Shown: piece after piece, positions 1-6,690 of the stretch
Position numbering within the stretch: the stretch's first letter is position 1
How the letters are laid out: every line of letters starts with the position of its first letter
From: Rhodoferax sp.
GTDB lineage: Bacteria > Pseudomonadota > Gammaproteobacteria > Burkholderiales > Burkholderiaceae_C
Direction: 5' to 3'
Length of the DNA stretch: 13,276 bases
Assembly: GCA_030833685.1 (NCBI GenBank)
Contig: JAURGS010000047.1
Span: 1-13,276 of the forward strand
The notes under the pieces: model-generated
Seen by the model: the letters and a program-made list of their open reading frames with translations, nothing else
What the model was told of the DNA's origin: nothing
The model's database searches: none
Position numbers and translations under genes: made by a program

Positions 1-465
1 GAAATGGATCAGCAGGCCTTGCGCGCTGACCAGGCTCTCGCGGCTGATCTCGCGCCAGTGTGGCCCGAATTCTGGTGCCAATGCGTCGCCCTCAAACTCG
101 GCGTCAATTTCGGTGATGACCGCTTCCTGCGCCAGTGGCATGGCCAGCCGGTAGAGCTCGGCCCCGCCGATAACCCACACAGTGGACTCGGGTGGGCAGA
201 TGGCGCAGGCTTGCTCCAGGCTGTGGGCGGTGCGCACACCCTCGCAGGACCAGTTTGCCTGGCGCGTGACGACGATATTGAGCCGGCCTGGCAGCGGGCG
301 AAAGCGCTCGGGCAGGGAGTCCCAGGTTTTTCGCCCCATGATCACGGGTGCGCCCATGGTGGTGCGCTTGAAATGCGCCAGGTCTTCTGGCAGGTGCCAG
401 GGCATGGTGTTGTCGCGGCCGATCACGCCGTTTTTAGCGCGCGCCAGAATCAGGCAGAGTTTCAT
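1..465 (-). CDS. folA: Dihydrofolate reductase FolA (3' end cut by window edge)
   Basis: Dihydrofolate reductase reduces DHF to THF with NADPH in the cytoplasm and closes the thymidylate cycle started by ThyA, whose gene lies two genes upstream. The frame is open from the ATG at 465-463 to base 1 (155 codons, no stop). Visible DHFR motifs are NGVIG (12-16), MPWHLPEDL (21-29) with Asp28 at the catalytic Asp27 position of the E. coli enzyme, Phe32, the NADPH-binding VIMGRKTWDSLP segment (about 40-51), LPGR (56-59), WVIGGAELY and ITEIDAEFEGD. The E. coli enzyme has 159 residues, so only about ten C-terminal residues should be missing. The ATG shares an ATGA with the stop of the upstream transporter gene, which suggests translational coupling. 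Identity is certain; only the C-terminus is unseen. Confidence 0.96.
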   Translation of the reverse strand, partial: MKLCLILARAKNGVIGRDNTMPWHLPEDLAHFKRTTMGAPVIMGRKTWDSLPERFRPLPGRLNIVVTRQANWSCEGVRTAHSLEQACAICPPESTVWVIGGAELYRLAMPLAQEAVITEIDAEFEGDALAPEFGPHWREISRESLVSAQGLLIHF

Positions 466-1358
466 GTTGCCATTTTCCGTGGGGAGGCCGGTATCAGGAC
501 CAGTGCAATCGCACCCATCACAAAAAATACGGCCACATAGTCTTGCCAGTGCGGCCATTCACCCACAATGACGGTCGCGCCCAGCGTTCCAACCAGGGGT
601 ACGGCCATGATGCTCATGGCGCTGGTGGCCGGAGGCAAGTAACGTGCCAGGCCCGCCCAGATGGTCTGCGCCAAACCGTAGTTGATGAGCATCCCGTAGC
701 CCAGGCTCAGCCAGGTCAGCCCCGAGAACTCCCATTGTGGCCAAGGTTCGTTCAAAGCCGCAATGACCCACAGGCAGGCTGAAGTCAGAATCATCATCCA
801 GACTGTGAGGGTGGGAACCGGAAGAGTCAGGTGCGCGCGACGCATCATCACCGTGCCGATGGCCCAAAGCAGGGCCGCCAATTCCATCCAGACGATGCCC
901 CATGGGTGTCCTGACATTTGCGTAATTTCGTTAAATGTCAACAAGGCCAGACTGATCAGTACCGCAGAGACGGCCAACATTACACGTGGCGTGAGCCGCT
1001 CGCCCAAAAACAGGACGCCCAGTAAAACAGCCCAGACTGGCATGGTGAACCCCAGGATCGCTGCGCGACCGCTGGCCAGTTCTTGCACGCCGAGAATGGA
1101 ACAGGTATGCCAGCCCAACATATTGGGTAGGCCCAACTGCACCACGCTAGACCATTCGTGACGCTGGGGCCAGATACGCAGCCCGCGCTGGCGGTAGTAA
1201 ATAAAAAGCCAGATTGCGCCACCTGTCATGGTGAAAGCACGCAAGTACAAGGGGGAGAGTTCGCGCAGCGAAAACTTCATCAGGGGCCAGTTGATGCCCC
1301 ACATCAGGGTGAGTGCAACCAGGCTCCAGAGCTGGGCGCGGGTCATGGGGCTGCTCAT
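462..1358 (-). CDS. EamA/DMT-family transporter (10 TM) between thyA and folA
   Basis: This 298-residue integral membrane protein has two tandem EamA repeats (roughly residues 10-143 and 155-290), each about five hydrophobic helices. The first helix carries the family-typical LMWGINWPLMK (18-28), and LFLGERLTPR closes the first repeat. The drug/metabolite transporter superfamily mostly exports small metabolites such as amino acids or purines; the substrate here cannot be read from sequence. It lies 38 bp after thyA and overlaps folA by 4 bp (ATGA), so it is probably co-transcribed with both. A link to folate, pterin or nucleoside traffic is inference from position only. The first ATG is chosen, since it spaces best from thyA and no good Shine-Dalgarno separates it from a second ATG at 1346-1344. 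No frameshift is seen. Confidence 0.9.
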   Translation of the reverse strand: MSSPMTRAQLWSLVALTLMWGINWPLMKFSLRELSPLYLRAFTMTGGAIWLFIYYRQRGLRIWPQRHEWSSVVQLGLPNMLGWHTCSILGVQELASGRAAILGFTMPVWAVLLGVLFLGERLTPRVMLAVSAVLISLALLTFNEITQMSGHPWGIVWMELAALLWAIGTVMMRRAHLTLPVPTLTVWMMILTSACLWVIAALNEPWPQWEFSGLTWLSLGYGMLINYGLAQTIWAGLARYLPPATSAMSIMAVPLVGTLGATVIVGEWPHWQDYVAVFFVMGAIALVLIPASPRKMAT

Positions 1359-1396
1359 GCCGTCGCCAACATCGGGCCAGGGTCTAGAGCGAAGCG

Positions 1397-2230
1397 CTAA
1401 ACCGCCACCGGCGCTTTGATCGCCGGGTGCGGGTTGTAGTCGAGCACTTCAAAATCTTCATACGCATAGTCAAAGATTGAGGCTGGCCGACGCTTGATGT
1501 GAAGTGTTGGGTATGGCACAGGGCTGCGACTGAGTTGCAGATCCACCTGCTCCTGGTGGTTGCTGTAGATGTGGCAATCCCCACCAGTCCAGATGAAGTC
1601 ACCCACGTCCAGGTCGCACTGCTGCGCCAACATGTGGGTCAGCAAGGCGTAACTGGCGATATTGAAGGGAACACCCAGAAAGATATCGGCGCTGCGTTGA
1701 TAAAGCTGGCAGCTCAGGCGCGCGCGCGCGCCGCTGTGCTCGGCTGGCGCAACGTAAAACTGAAAGAACGCATGGCAGGGCATCAACGCCATCTGATCGA
1801 GCTCGGCGACATTCCAGGCGCTGACGATGATGCGCCGTGAGTCCGGGTTGCTCTTGAGCGTGTCAACCACTTGCGCGATCTGATCAACATGGCCACCACC
1901 AGGCTTGGGCCAGCTGCGCCACTGCACGCCGTAGACCGGGCCCAGGTCGCCGTCTTCTCGCGCCCATTCATCCCAAATAGTGCAGCCCCTCTCTTGCAGC
2001 CAGCGCACATTGCTGTCGCCGCGCAGGAACCACAGCAGCTCCACGATGATCGCTTTCAAGAAAACTTTTTTGGTGGTTACCAGCGGGAAGCCTTCGCTCA
2101 GGTTAAAGCGCATCTGATAGCCAAAAACACTGCGCGTGCCCGTGCCGGTGCGGTCGCCTTTGATGACACCGTTTTGCGCCACATGGCGCATGAAATCTTC
2201 GTATTGGGACCGAATAGGACGAGCGTTCAT
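1397..2230 (-). CDS. thyA: Thymidylate synthase ThyA
   Basis: ThyA methylates dUMP to dTMP using 5,10-methylene-THF and releases DHF. The 277-residue protein has the folate/phosphate loop GDRTGTGTRS (25-34), LLWFLRGDSN (65-74), WDEWA (86-90), RRIIVSAWN (132-140), the nucleophile Cys152 in MPCHAFFQF, QLYQRSAD (175-182), GVPFNIASYA, HIYSNH (220-225) and the conserved C-terminal tail APVAV needed for closing over the substrate. It is longer than the 264-residue E. coli enzyme, in part through an insertion of about eight residues (161-170) before RLSCQLYQRS, encoded by a (GC)7 tract. Its ATG shares an ATGA with the stop of the upstream FAD dehydrogenase gene, so translation is probably coupled. 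Function is certain. Confidence 0.98.
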   Translation of the reverse strand: MNARPIRSQYEDFMRHVAQNGVIKGDRTGTGTRSVFGYQMRFNLSEGFPLVTTKKVFLKAIIVELLWFLRGDSNVRWLQERGCTIWDEWAREDGDLGPVYGVQWRSWPKPGGGHVDQIAQVVDTLKSNPDSRRIIVSAWNVAELDQMALMPCHAFFQFYVAPAEHSGARARLSCQLYQRSADIFLGVPFNIASYALLTHMLAQQCDLDVGDFIWTGGDCHIYSNHQEQVDLQLSRSPVPYPTLHIKRRPASIFDYAYEDFEVLDYNPHPAIKAPVAV

Positions 2231-3678
2231 GACAGGCTTGAATTGTCGCAGTTCACCACGCGACCAGGATTGAGCAGGTTTTGCGGGTCGAGCGCTTGTT
2301 TGATAGCGCGCATCTGAGCCAGCGCTACCGGGGACTTGTAGTGGGTGAGGTGTTCAACTTTCAGGCTGCCAATACCGTGTTCGGCTGAAATCGATCCGCC
2401 AAATTTGGCTACGGCATCAAAAACGACCTGGTTGACTTGGGCTTCGTTGGCCTGCAGAAATTTTTCAGTGTTGGTGCCAGCCGGAGCTTGCACGTTGTAG
2501 TGCAAATTGCCATCGCCTAAATGGCCAAAGCAGACCACGCGAACGCCCTCGAAGTGCTGCGCGAGCAACTGATCGGTTTGACGAACAAATTCGGGGATAC
2601 GCGAAATAGGAACCGAGATGTCATGTTTGATGTTCAGGCCCTCTGCCGCTTGAGCGAGGGTGATCGTTTCGCGGATTTCCCAGAAGCTGCGCGACTGCGC
2701 CAGGCTGCTGGCCAGTACCACATCTTTGACGCAAGCCGCATCCAACGCCGCTTGCATCAGTGACTCCAGCGCCTCGTTGGCTTGGGCAGGGTTGCTAAGG
2801 CTGGAGCTCTCAATCAGCACAAAATAGGGCGAGGCCAACTCCAGCGGCTGGCGCAGCTTGGGAAAGTGTTTCGCCACCAGGTTTAGCGGGAATTGCCCCA
2901 TCAGCTCAAAACCCGTCAGGTCTGCCCCCAGATGCCGATGCGCCAAGCCCAGCAGCGTGAGCGCATCCTCGACGGTATCGAGCGACGCCCAGGCACCAAT
3001 CTGCGCTACGGGCAAAGGGAAGAGCTTCATGGTTGCTGCGGTGATGATGCCCAGCGTCCCTTCAGACCCAATGTAGAGGTGGCGCAAGTCGTAGCCCGTG
3101 TTGTCCTTACGCAGGCCGCTCAGACCGTGCCAGACCTCCCCTTGCGCTGTGACCACCTCCAGACCCAGGCATTGTTCGCGTGTGTTGCCGTAGCGCACCA
3201 CCTGTGTGCCACCGGCGTTGGTACCGAGGTTGCCGCCGACGGTGCAACTGCCCTCAGCACCCAGGCTCAAGGGGTAAAGAAACCCCGCTTCACGGGCCTT
3301 GTCCTGGGCTTGTTTGAGGATGCAGCCAGACTCAACGGTCATCGTGAGGTTGCCAGCGTCGATGCTGCGCACAGCCTGCATTCGCTGCATGCTCAGCACC
3401 AACTGGTGTCCCGTGCTGTCCGGTGTGGAGCCCACAACCAGCCCGGTGTTGCCGCCCTGGGGCACGATGCTGAGCTGGCTTGACGGGTTTTGCGCCCGGT
3501 GCTGCGCGCAAACCTGCACCACGCGGGCGACCTCTTGCGTACTGCCAGGGCGGACAACGGCCAGAGCCTTTCCCCTGCTGCGTTTGCGCCAGTCTTGCTC
3601 CCAGGCGCTCAGGTCGCCCTCGCACAGCACATGGGCAGCGCCTACGATGGCGCGGATTTGGTCAAGCAGTGTCTGCAT
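2227..3678 (-). CDS. FAD-binding oxidoreductase, D-2-hydroxyglutarate/D-lactate dehydrogenase type
   Basis: This 483-residue flavoprotein belongs to the VAO/GlcD family, which oxidises D-2-hydroxyacids such as D-2-hydroxyglutarate, D-lactate or glycolate. The FAD-binding PCMH domain fills about residues 35-220, with PQGGNTGLVVGS (73-84), GAEGSCTVGGNLGTNAGG (140-157) and GSEGTLGIIT (204-213). The C-terminal FAD-oxidase domain carries the metal-binding signatures GHLGDGNLHY (385-394) and SAEHGIG (431-437), and ends DPQNLLNPGRV. The exact substrate is not readable; D-2-hydroxyglutarate dehydrogenase is my first guess from the C-terminal motifs. The ATG at 3678-3676 fits the family start; a TTG extension to 3765 would only run through the DUF2069 gene. 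It overlaps that gene by 17 bp and thyA by 4 bp, so it sits within one transcript. Confidence 0.92.
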   Translation of the reverse strand: MQTLLDQIRAIVGAAHVLCEGDLSAWEQDWRKRSRGKALAVVRPGSTQEVARVVQVCAQHRAQNPSSQLSIVPQGGNTGLVVGSTPDSTGHQLVLSMQRMQAVRSIDAGNLTMTVESGCILKQAQDKAREAGFLYPLSLGAEGSCTVGGNLGTNAGGTQVVRYGNTREQCLGLEVVTAQGEVWHGLSGLRKDNTGYDLRHLYIGSEGTLGIITAATMKLFPLPVAQIGAWASLDTVEDALTLLGLAHRHLGADLTGFELMGQFPLNLVAKHFPKLRQPLELASPYFVLIESSSLSNPAQANEALESLMQAALDAACVKDVVLASSLAQSRSFWEIRETITLAQAAEGLNIKHDISVPISRIPEFVRQTDQLLAQHFEGVRVVCFGHLGDGNLHYNVQAPAGTNTEKFLQANEAQVNQVVFDAVAKFGGSISAEHGIGSLKVEHLTHYKSPVALAQMRAIKQALDPQNLLNPGRVVNCDNSSLS

Positions 3679-4081
3679 GGTGGGCACGCGTTGGGTCAAG
3701 TTTGTTTTGAAGCCGCAGCCGCACGTGCAAGGCGCAAGCGGTAAAAAGCAGCAGGCATAGCCCAATCTCCAGCCATGCCAGTAGGCTGCTTAAAGGCGGG
3801 TCGCTCCAGGCACGCACCACGCCCTCGGTGAAATAAATCCAGACCAGCAGACTGACCCATCGGTAGGTGTACATGCGGTTTTTCAGCAGACCCGCCAGTG
3901 GCAGACACAAGGGCAAGACCTTGAGCGCCAGCCAGGAGCCGCCCGGGCGCAGCGGCGCGAGCAGCAGCTCCCACAGCAACCCCAGAACGATCAAGCCGAT
4001 CAGGCTGGCGACCGCCAGCCAGCGGGTGCCGTCGATCACGCCAGTGGATGAAAAAAATGGGCTTTCGCTGGCTGAGTTCAT
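3662..4081 (-). CDS. DUF2069 family small inner-membrane protein
   Basis: A 139-residue protein with four predicted transmembrane helices at about residues 22-41, 48-66, 72-92 and 99-120, and a short basic C-terminus. The segments LKNRMYTYRWVSLL and YFTEGVVRAWSD are typical of DUF2069, a proteobacterial membrane family with no established function. It is the first gene of the minus-strand run leading to the FAD dehydrogenase, thyA, the transporter and folA. Its last 17 bp overlap the start of the dehydrogenase gene. Upstream, the divergent yihY-like gene starts only 20 bp away. I recall DUF2069 genes lying beside wrbA and yihY in related bacteria; wrbA is absent here. Start is the first ATG, with no clear Shine-Dalgarno but a -10-like box just upstream. 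Confidence 0.88.
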   Translation of the reverse strand: MNSASESPFFSSTGVIDGTRWLAVASLIGLIVLGLLWELLLAPLRPGGSWLALKVLPLCLPLAGLLKNRMYTYRWVSLLVWIYFTEGVVRAWSDPPLSSLLAWLEIGLCLLLFTACALHVRLRLQNKLDPTRAHHADTA

Positions 4082-4090
4082 GAGGGTGGC

Positions 4091-4096
4091 ATCATA
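4091..4096 (-). promoter_or_regulatory. Candidate -10 box for the DUF2069-thyA-folA run
   Basis: On the minus strand these bases read TATGAT, five of six matches to the sigma70 -10 consensus, only nine bases before the DUF2069 ATG. Transcription would start about one to three bases before that ATG, giving an almost leaderless message. No convincing -35 box lies 16-18 bp upstream, so this is tentative. The 20-bp spacer between the two divergent starts leaves little other room, so any promoter elements further upstream must overlap the neighbouring coding sequence. Confidence 0.3.
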
Positions 4097-4101
4097 GCGG
4101 T

Positions 4102-5358
4102 ATGGATCAACGCAAAGACCGGTTTTCAGCCCTGCAGCAATGGCTTGGCGACCTGCGCGAGACGCTTGCTGTGTTTCCCTGGCAAACCACCGCGGTCACC
4201 CTGCGCGAGCGCTTTCGCGAGGATCGTCTGGGCTTGACAGCCAGCAGCCTGACCTTCACTACCATCATTGCGCTGGTGCCCATGATGACGGTGCTTCTGG
4301 CTGTTTTAACCGCCTTTCCCATGTTTGCCAAGTTGCAGGTTCAGGTGCAGCAGTGGTTGGTGGCGAGCCTGATTCCAGACAACATCGCGCGCCAGGTTCT
4401 TGGTTACCTGACGCAATTTGCGGGAAAGGCCAGTCGGTTGGGGGGCTTAGGTCTTGGCGTCTTGTTGGTGACGGCTTTGGCGCTGGTGCTGACGATTGAC
4501 CGCACGTTTAACGGGATCTGGCGTGTGCGAAAGCCGCGGCCAATTTCCCAGCGTGTGCTGGTGTATTGGGCGCTGATGACGCTTGGGCCGCTGACCCTGG
4601 CCGGCAGTATTTCCCTAAGCTCGTATGCCTTGAGCGCCTCCAAGGGTTTGGTTGGGGCTTTGCCAGGCGGGCTGGAGTTTTTGCTCTCGACGCTGCAATT
4701 TGTTGGTGTGGCAGGTGGGGTTGCTGCGCTGTACCACTACGTGCCCAACACGCAGGTCCGCTGGGCCCATGCGCTCAGCGGTGGCTTGTTTGTCGCCATC
4801 AGCCTGGAGATTGCCAAGCGACTTCTGGTGGCTTATCTGGACGCTGTGCCGACTTACTCCGCGGTGTACGGCGCTTTTGCCACTTTGCCGATCTTGTTGG
4901 TCTGGATTTACACCGCCTGGGTGATCGTGCTGCTGGGTGCCGTGATTGCAGCCTATCTGCCTACGCTCTTATCGGGCATTTCACGTGATGCCACCAAAGC
5001 ACCTGGGTGGGCGTTTGTCTTGGCCTTGGAGGTGCTGCAGCATTTGTATGCGGCGCGCCAAACCGATCAAAAAGGTTTGACACAACAGCAGTTGGGTGAG
5101 GCGATGCGCCTTGACGCCTTACAGCTTGAACCGGTGCTTGAAGCACTGATTGAGCTTGACTGGGTTGCCCGATTGCAGGAGCCACAGCACCAGGCGCGCA
5201 TCGCGCGCCTGGTACTTATTGCTGAGCCTGAGACCACAGCGCTTGAGCCGCTGTTGGTGTCTTTGCTGTTGGAGAAAACGCCGAGTACCAGCCGCCTGAT
5301 GCAAGCTGGCGGCTGGCAGCGCCTGACCTTGCACGACGTGGTGCAAGTGGGGCTGTAA
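4102..5358 (+). CDS. YihY/UPF0761 family inner-membrane protein
   Basis: A 418-residue membrane protein of the YihY (UPF0761) family, once mislabelled ribonuclease BN; the true function is not established. About six transmembrane segments lie near residues 48-72, 113-133, 152-175, 191-213, 222-245 and 257-287. Family features seen are LTASSLTFTTIIALVPMMTV (45-64), DRTFNGIWRVRKPR (133-146) and YSAVYGAFATLPILLVWIY (252-270). After residue 290 a cytoplasmic tail of about 125 residues contains a winged-helix-like stretch (LTQQQLGEAMRLDALQLEPV, 326-345, followed by ALIELDWVARL). This length is usual for proteobacterial members with the C-terminal extension. It diverges from the DUF2069 gene across 20 bp. 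A weak GAGGGTGG at 4083-4090 may serve as a distant ribosome binding site. Confidence 0.92.
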   Translation: MDQRKDRFSALQQWLGDLRETLAVFPWQTTAVTLRERFREDRLGLTASSLTFTTIIALVPMMTVLLAVLTAFPMFAKLQVQVQQWLVASLIPDNIARQVLGYLTQFAGKASRLGGLGLGVLLVTALALVLTIDRTFNGIWRVRKPRPISQRVLVYWALMTLGPLTLAGSISLSSYALSASKGLVGALPGGLEFLLSTLQFVGVAGGVAALYHYVPNTQVRWAHALSGGLFVAISLEIAKRLLVAYLDAVPTYSAVYGAFATLPILLVWIYTAWVIVLLGAVIAAYLPTLLSGISRDATKAPGWAFVLALEVLQHLYAARQTDQKGLTQQQLGEAMRLDALQLEPVLEALIELDWVARLQEPQHQARIARLVLIAEPETTALEPLLVSLLLEKTPSTSRLMQAGGWQRLTLHDVVQVGL

Positions 5359-5433
5359 CGGGATCTGGCCGCTAATTGCGCAGGCGCCAACGGGGTCACG
5401 TCGCGAAGGGCCAACCCTGAAGACCTTAGGTGC
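5359..5433. other. Convergent intergenic spacer without a clear terminator
   Basis: The yihY-like gene and the alpha/beta hydrolase gene converge on this 75-bp spacer. The only palindromes I see are short: GGCGCC and an AGGG-CCAA-CCCT hairpin near 5406-5417. Neither is followed by a T-run on either strand, so termination is Rho-dependent or simply not recognisable here. No small ORF with a ribosome binding site is visible. Confidence 0.5.
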
Positions 5434-6252
5434 TCAAGCTTGCAAAAACGAATACAAAGCGCGCAAGGTGTCGTCAGGCGCCTCAGTCATGAGCGCGTGT
5501 CCAGAGCCAACTTCCACAATGCGGATGTCTTTGCCCGATTGCAGAGCGGTCTGGTAAAGATGTTTTGCATTCTTGGCAGGCGTCATTTGGTCTGCCTGGC
5601 CCAAAATCATCAAGACCTTGGCTTCGACCTGCATCATTGCCTGCTCGCCGTTGCGGTAGCTATCACACGCCACGAAGGCGTGGTGTAGCAGGTTCACCTG
5701 GCTGTTGCTGATCTGCACGCGCCGATTCAGGGCGCGGCCCGCACCCTTGACCCAGGTACCGGGGCCAAGGCCTGAAGGTGGTGGCGCAAGCAAGCTGTGC
5801 GAGTATTGGTTGATCAAGTCAATTGCATTGAGCGGTTGCGCGTCGGCCATGGCAAGCAGGCTGGGCGTGACCGCCATCGGGTAGCTGATGCCGACCAGGG
5901 CGAGATGGCTGACCTTTTCCTTGAGCCGGCTCGCCGCCTCCAGCGCGATCAGGGACCCCCAACTGTGGCCCACCAGGGCTACTTGCTGCAGGGCCAGCGT
6001 GTCCACCAAACGGGCCATCACATCGGCGGCGTCTTCAACCGTTGCAGGGGGTGTGCCCGTGCTTCGGCCGTGCCCGGGCAGGTCAAGGGCGAGCACGTTC
6101 CAGCCATGGTTGGCAAGATATCGGCTTTGCAGCGCCCATACGCTGTGGTCACACAGTGCACCATGGATGAACATCACAGTGCGCTGCTGGGCATTGGCGG
6201 TCTTGCCACCGGTGTAGGCGTAAATTGTTTGGCCGGGCAGGGAGATGTCCAT
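5434..6252 (-). CDS. Alpha/beta-fold hydrolase
   Basis: A 272-residue serine hydrolase of the alpha/beta-hydrolase fold with no signal peptide, so probably cytoplasmic. The oxyanion region MFIHGALCDHSVW (27-39), LDLPGHGRS (57-64), the nucleophile elbow GHSWGS (95-100, Ser97), GQADQMTP with Asp221, and GSGHALM with His252 form a complete triad. A cap region spans roughly residues 125-200. The substrate is unknown; the fold covers esterases, lipases, haloperoxidases and C-C hydrolases, so I do not assign a reaction. The ATG at 6252-6250 is chosen over an in-frame TTG at 6279-6277, which would overlap the upstream acetyltransferase gene. It follows that gene by 13 bp and is probably the last gene of the methionine-related run. 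Confidence 0.88.
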   Translation of the reverse strand: MDISLPGQTIYAYTGGKTANAQQRTVMFIHGALCDHSVWALQSRYLANHGWNVLALDLPGHGRSTGTPPATVEDAADVMARLVDTLALQQVALVGHSWGSLIALEAASRLKEKVSHLALVGISYPMAVTPSLLAMADAQPLNAIDLINQYSHSLLAPPPSGLGPGTWVKGAGRALNRRVQISNSQVNLLHHAFVACDSYRNGEQAMMQVEAKVLMILGQADQMTPAKNAKHLYQTALQSGKDIRIVEVGSGHALMTEAPDDTLRALYSFLQA

Positions 6253-6265
6253 GTTGCAGGGGCCC

Positions 6266-6685
6266 CTAGTTGTCCGCAATCAGGCGCCGCCCGAGGCTGA
6301 TCACCTGGTCGTCCTGGTAACCCAGCGATTTGTAAAAAGCCAGCGCAGCCTGATTGCCTTCGCGCACCTGCAGGTTGAGCTTGGGACAGCCTGCCTCTCG
6401 AAGTAAATATTCACCTTTTTGCATCAAGGCCTTAGCGAGGCCTTTTCGGCGATGGGCTGGCGCCACGCCCAAATAGTTGACCCAGCCGCGGTGGCCTTCG
6501 TAGCCAAACATGGCGCTGCCGACGATCTCGCCGGCCTCTTCGCAGACCAGAAATAATTCTGGATTGACTGCCAGCTTGCGTTCGATATCTTTGTGCGGGT
6601 CATTCCAGGCGCGGGTGAGCCCGCAGTCGTGCCAAAGCGCCAGCACCATTGCCAGGTCGCCGGCCTTATAGGGACGGATCACCAT
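6266..6685 (-). CDS. GNAT family acetyltransferase, YpeA-like
   Basis: A 139-residue GNAT N-acetyltransferase closely resembling E. coli YpeA, as judged by RAWNDPHKDIERKL (25-38), FLVCEEAGEIVGSAMFGYEGHRG (45-67), YLGVAPAHRRKGLAKALM (71-88, the acetyl-CoA pyrophosphate loop), GCPKLNLQVREGN and the ending SLGRRLIADN. The family acetylates amines with acetyl-CoA; the substrate of YpeA-type members is not known to me. Start choice is open: the ATG at 6685-6683 gives the family-like MVIRPY beginning, while a GTG at 6694-6692 overlaps the stop of the upstream sulfhydrylase gene as GTGA and sits about 10 bases after GGCGG. Either way the two genes are coupled or nearly so. Confidence 0.88.
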   Translation of the reverse strand: MVIRPYKAGDLAMVLALWHDCGLTRAWNDPHKDIERKLAVNPELFLVCEEAGEIVGSAMFGYEGHRGWVNYLGVAPAHRRKGLAKALMQKGEYLLREAGCPKLNLQVREGNQAALAFYKSLGYQDDQVISLGRRLIADN

Positions 6686-6690
6686 CGCGC

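Noticed and set aside
4..540. Plus-strand ORF of 178 codons over folA
   Set aside because: Antisense shadow of folA, whose product has all DHFR motifs.
3679..3765. N-terminal extension of the FAD dehydrogenase from a TTG
   Set aside because: It lies inside the DUF2069 coding region, is Cys-rich and unlike the family, and the ATG at 3678 gives the normal start.
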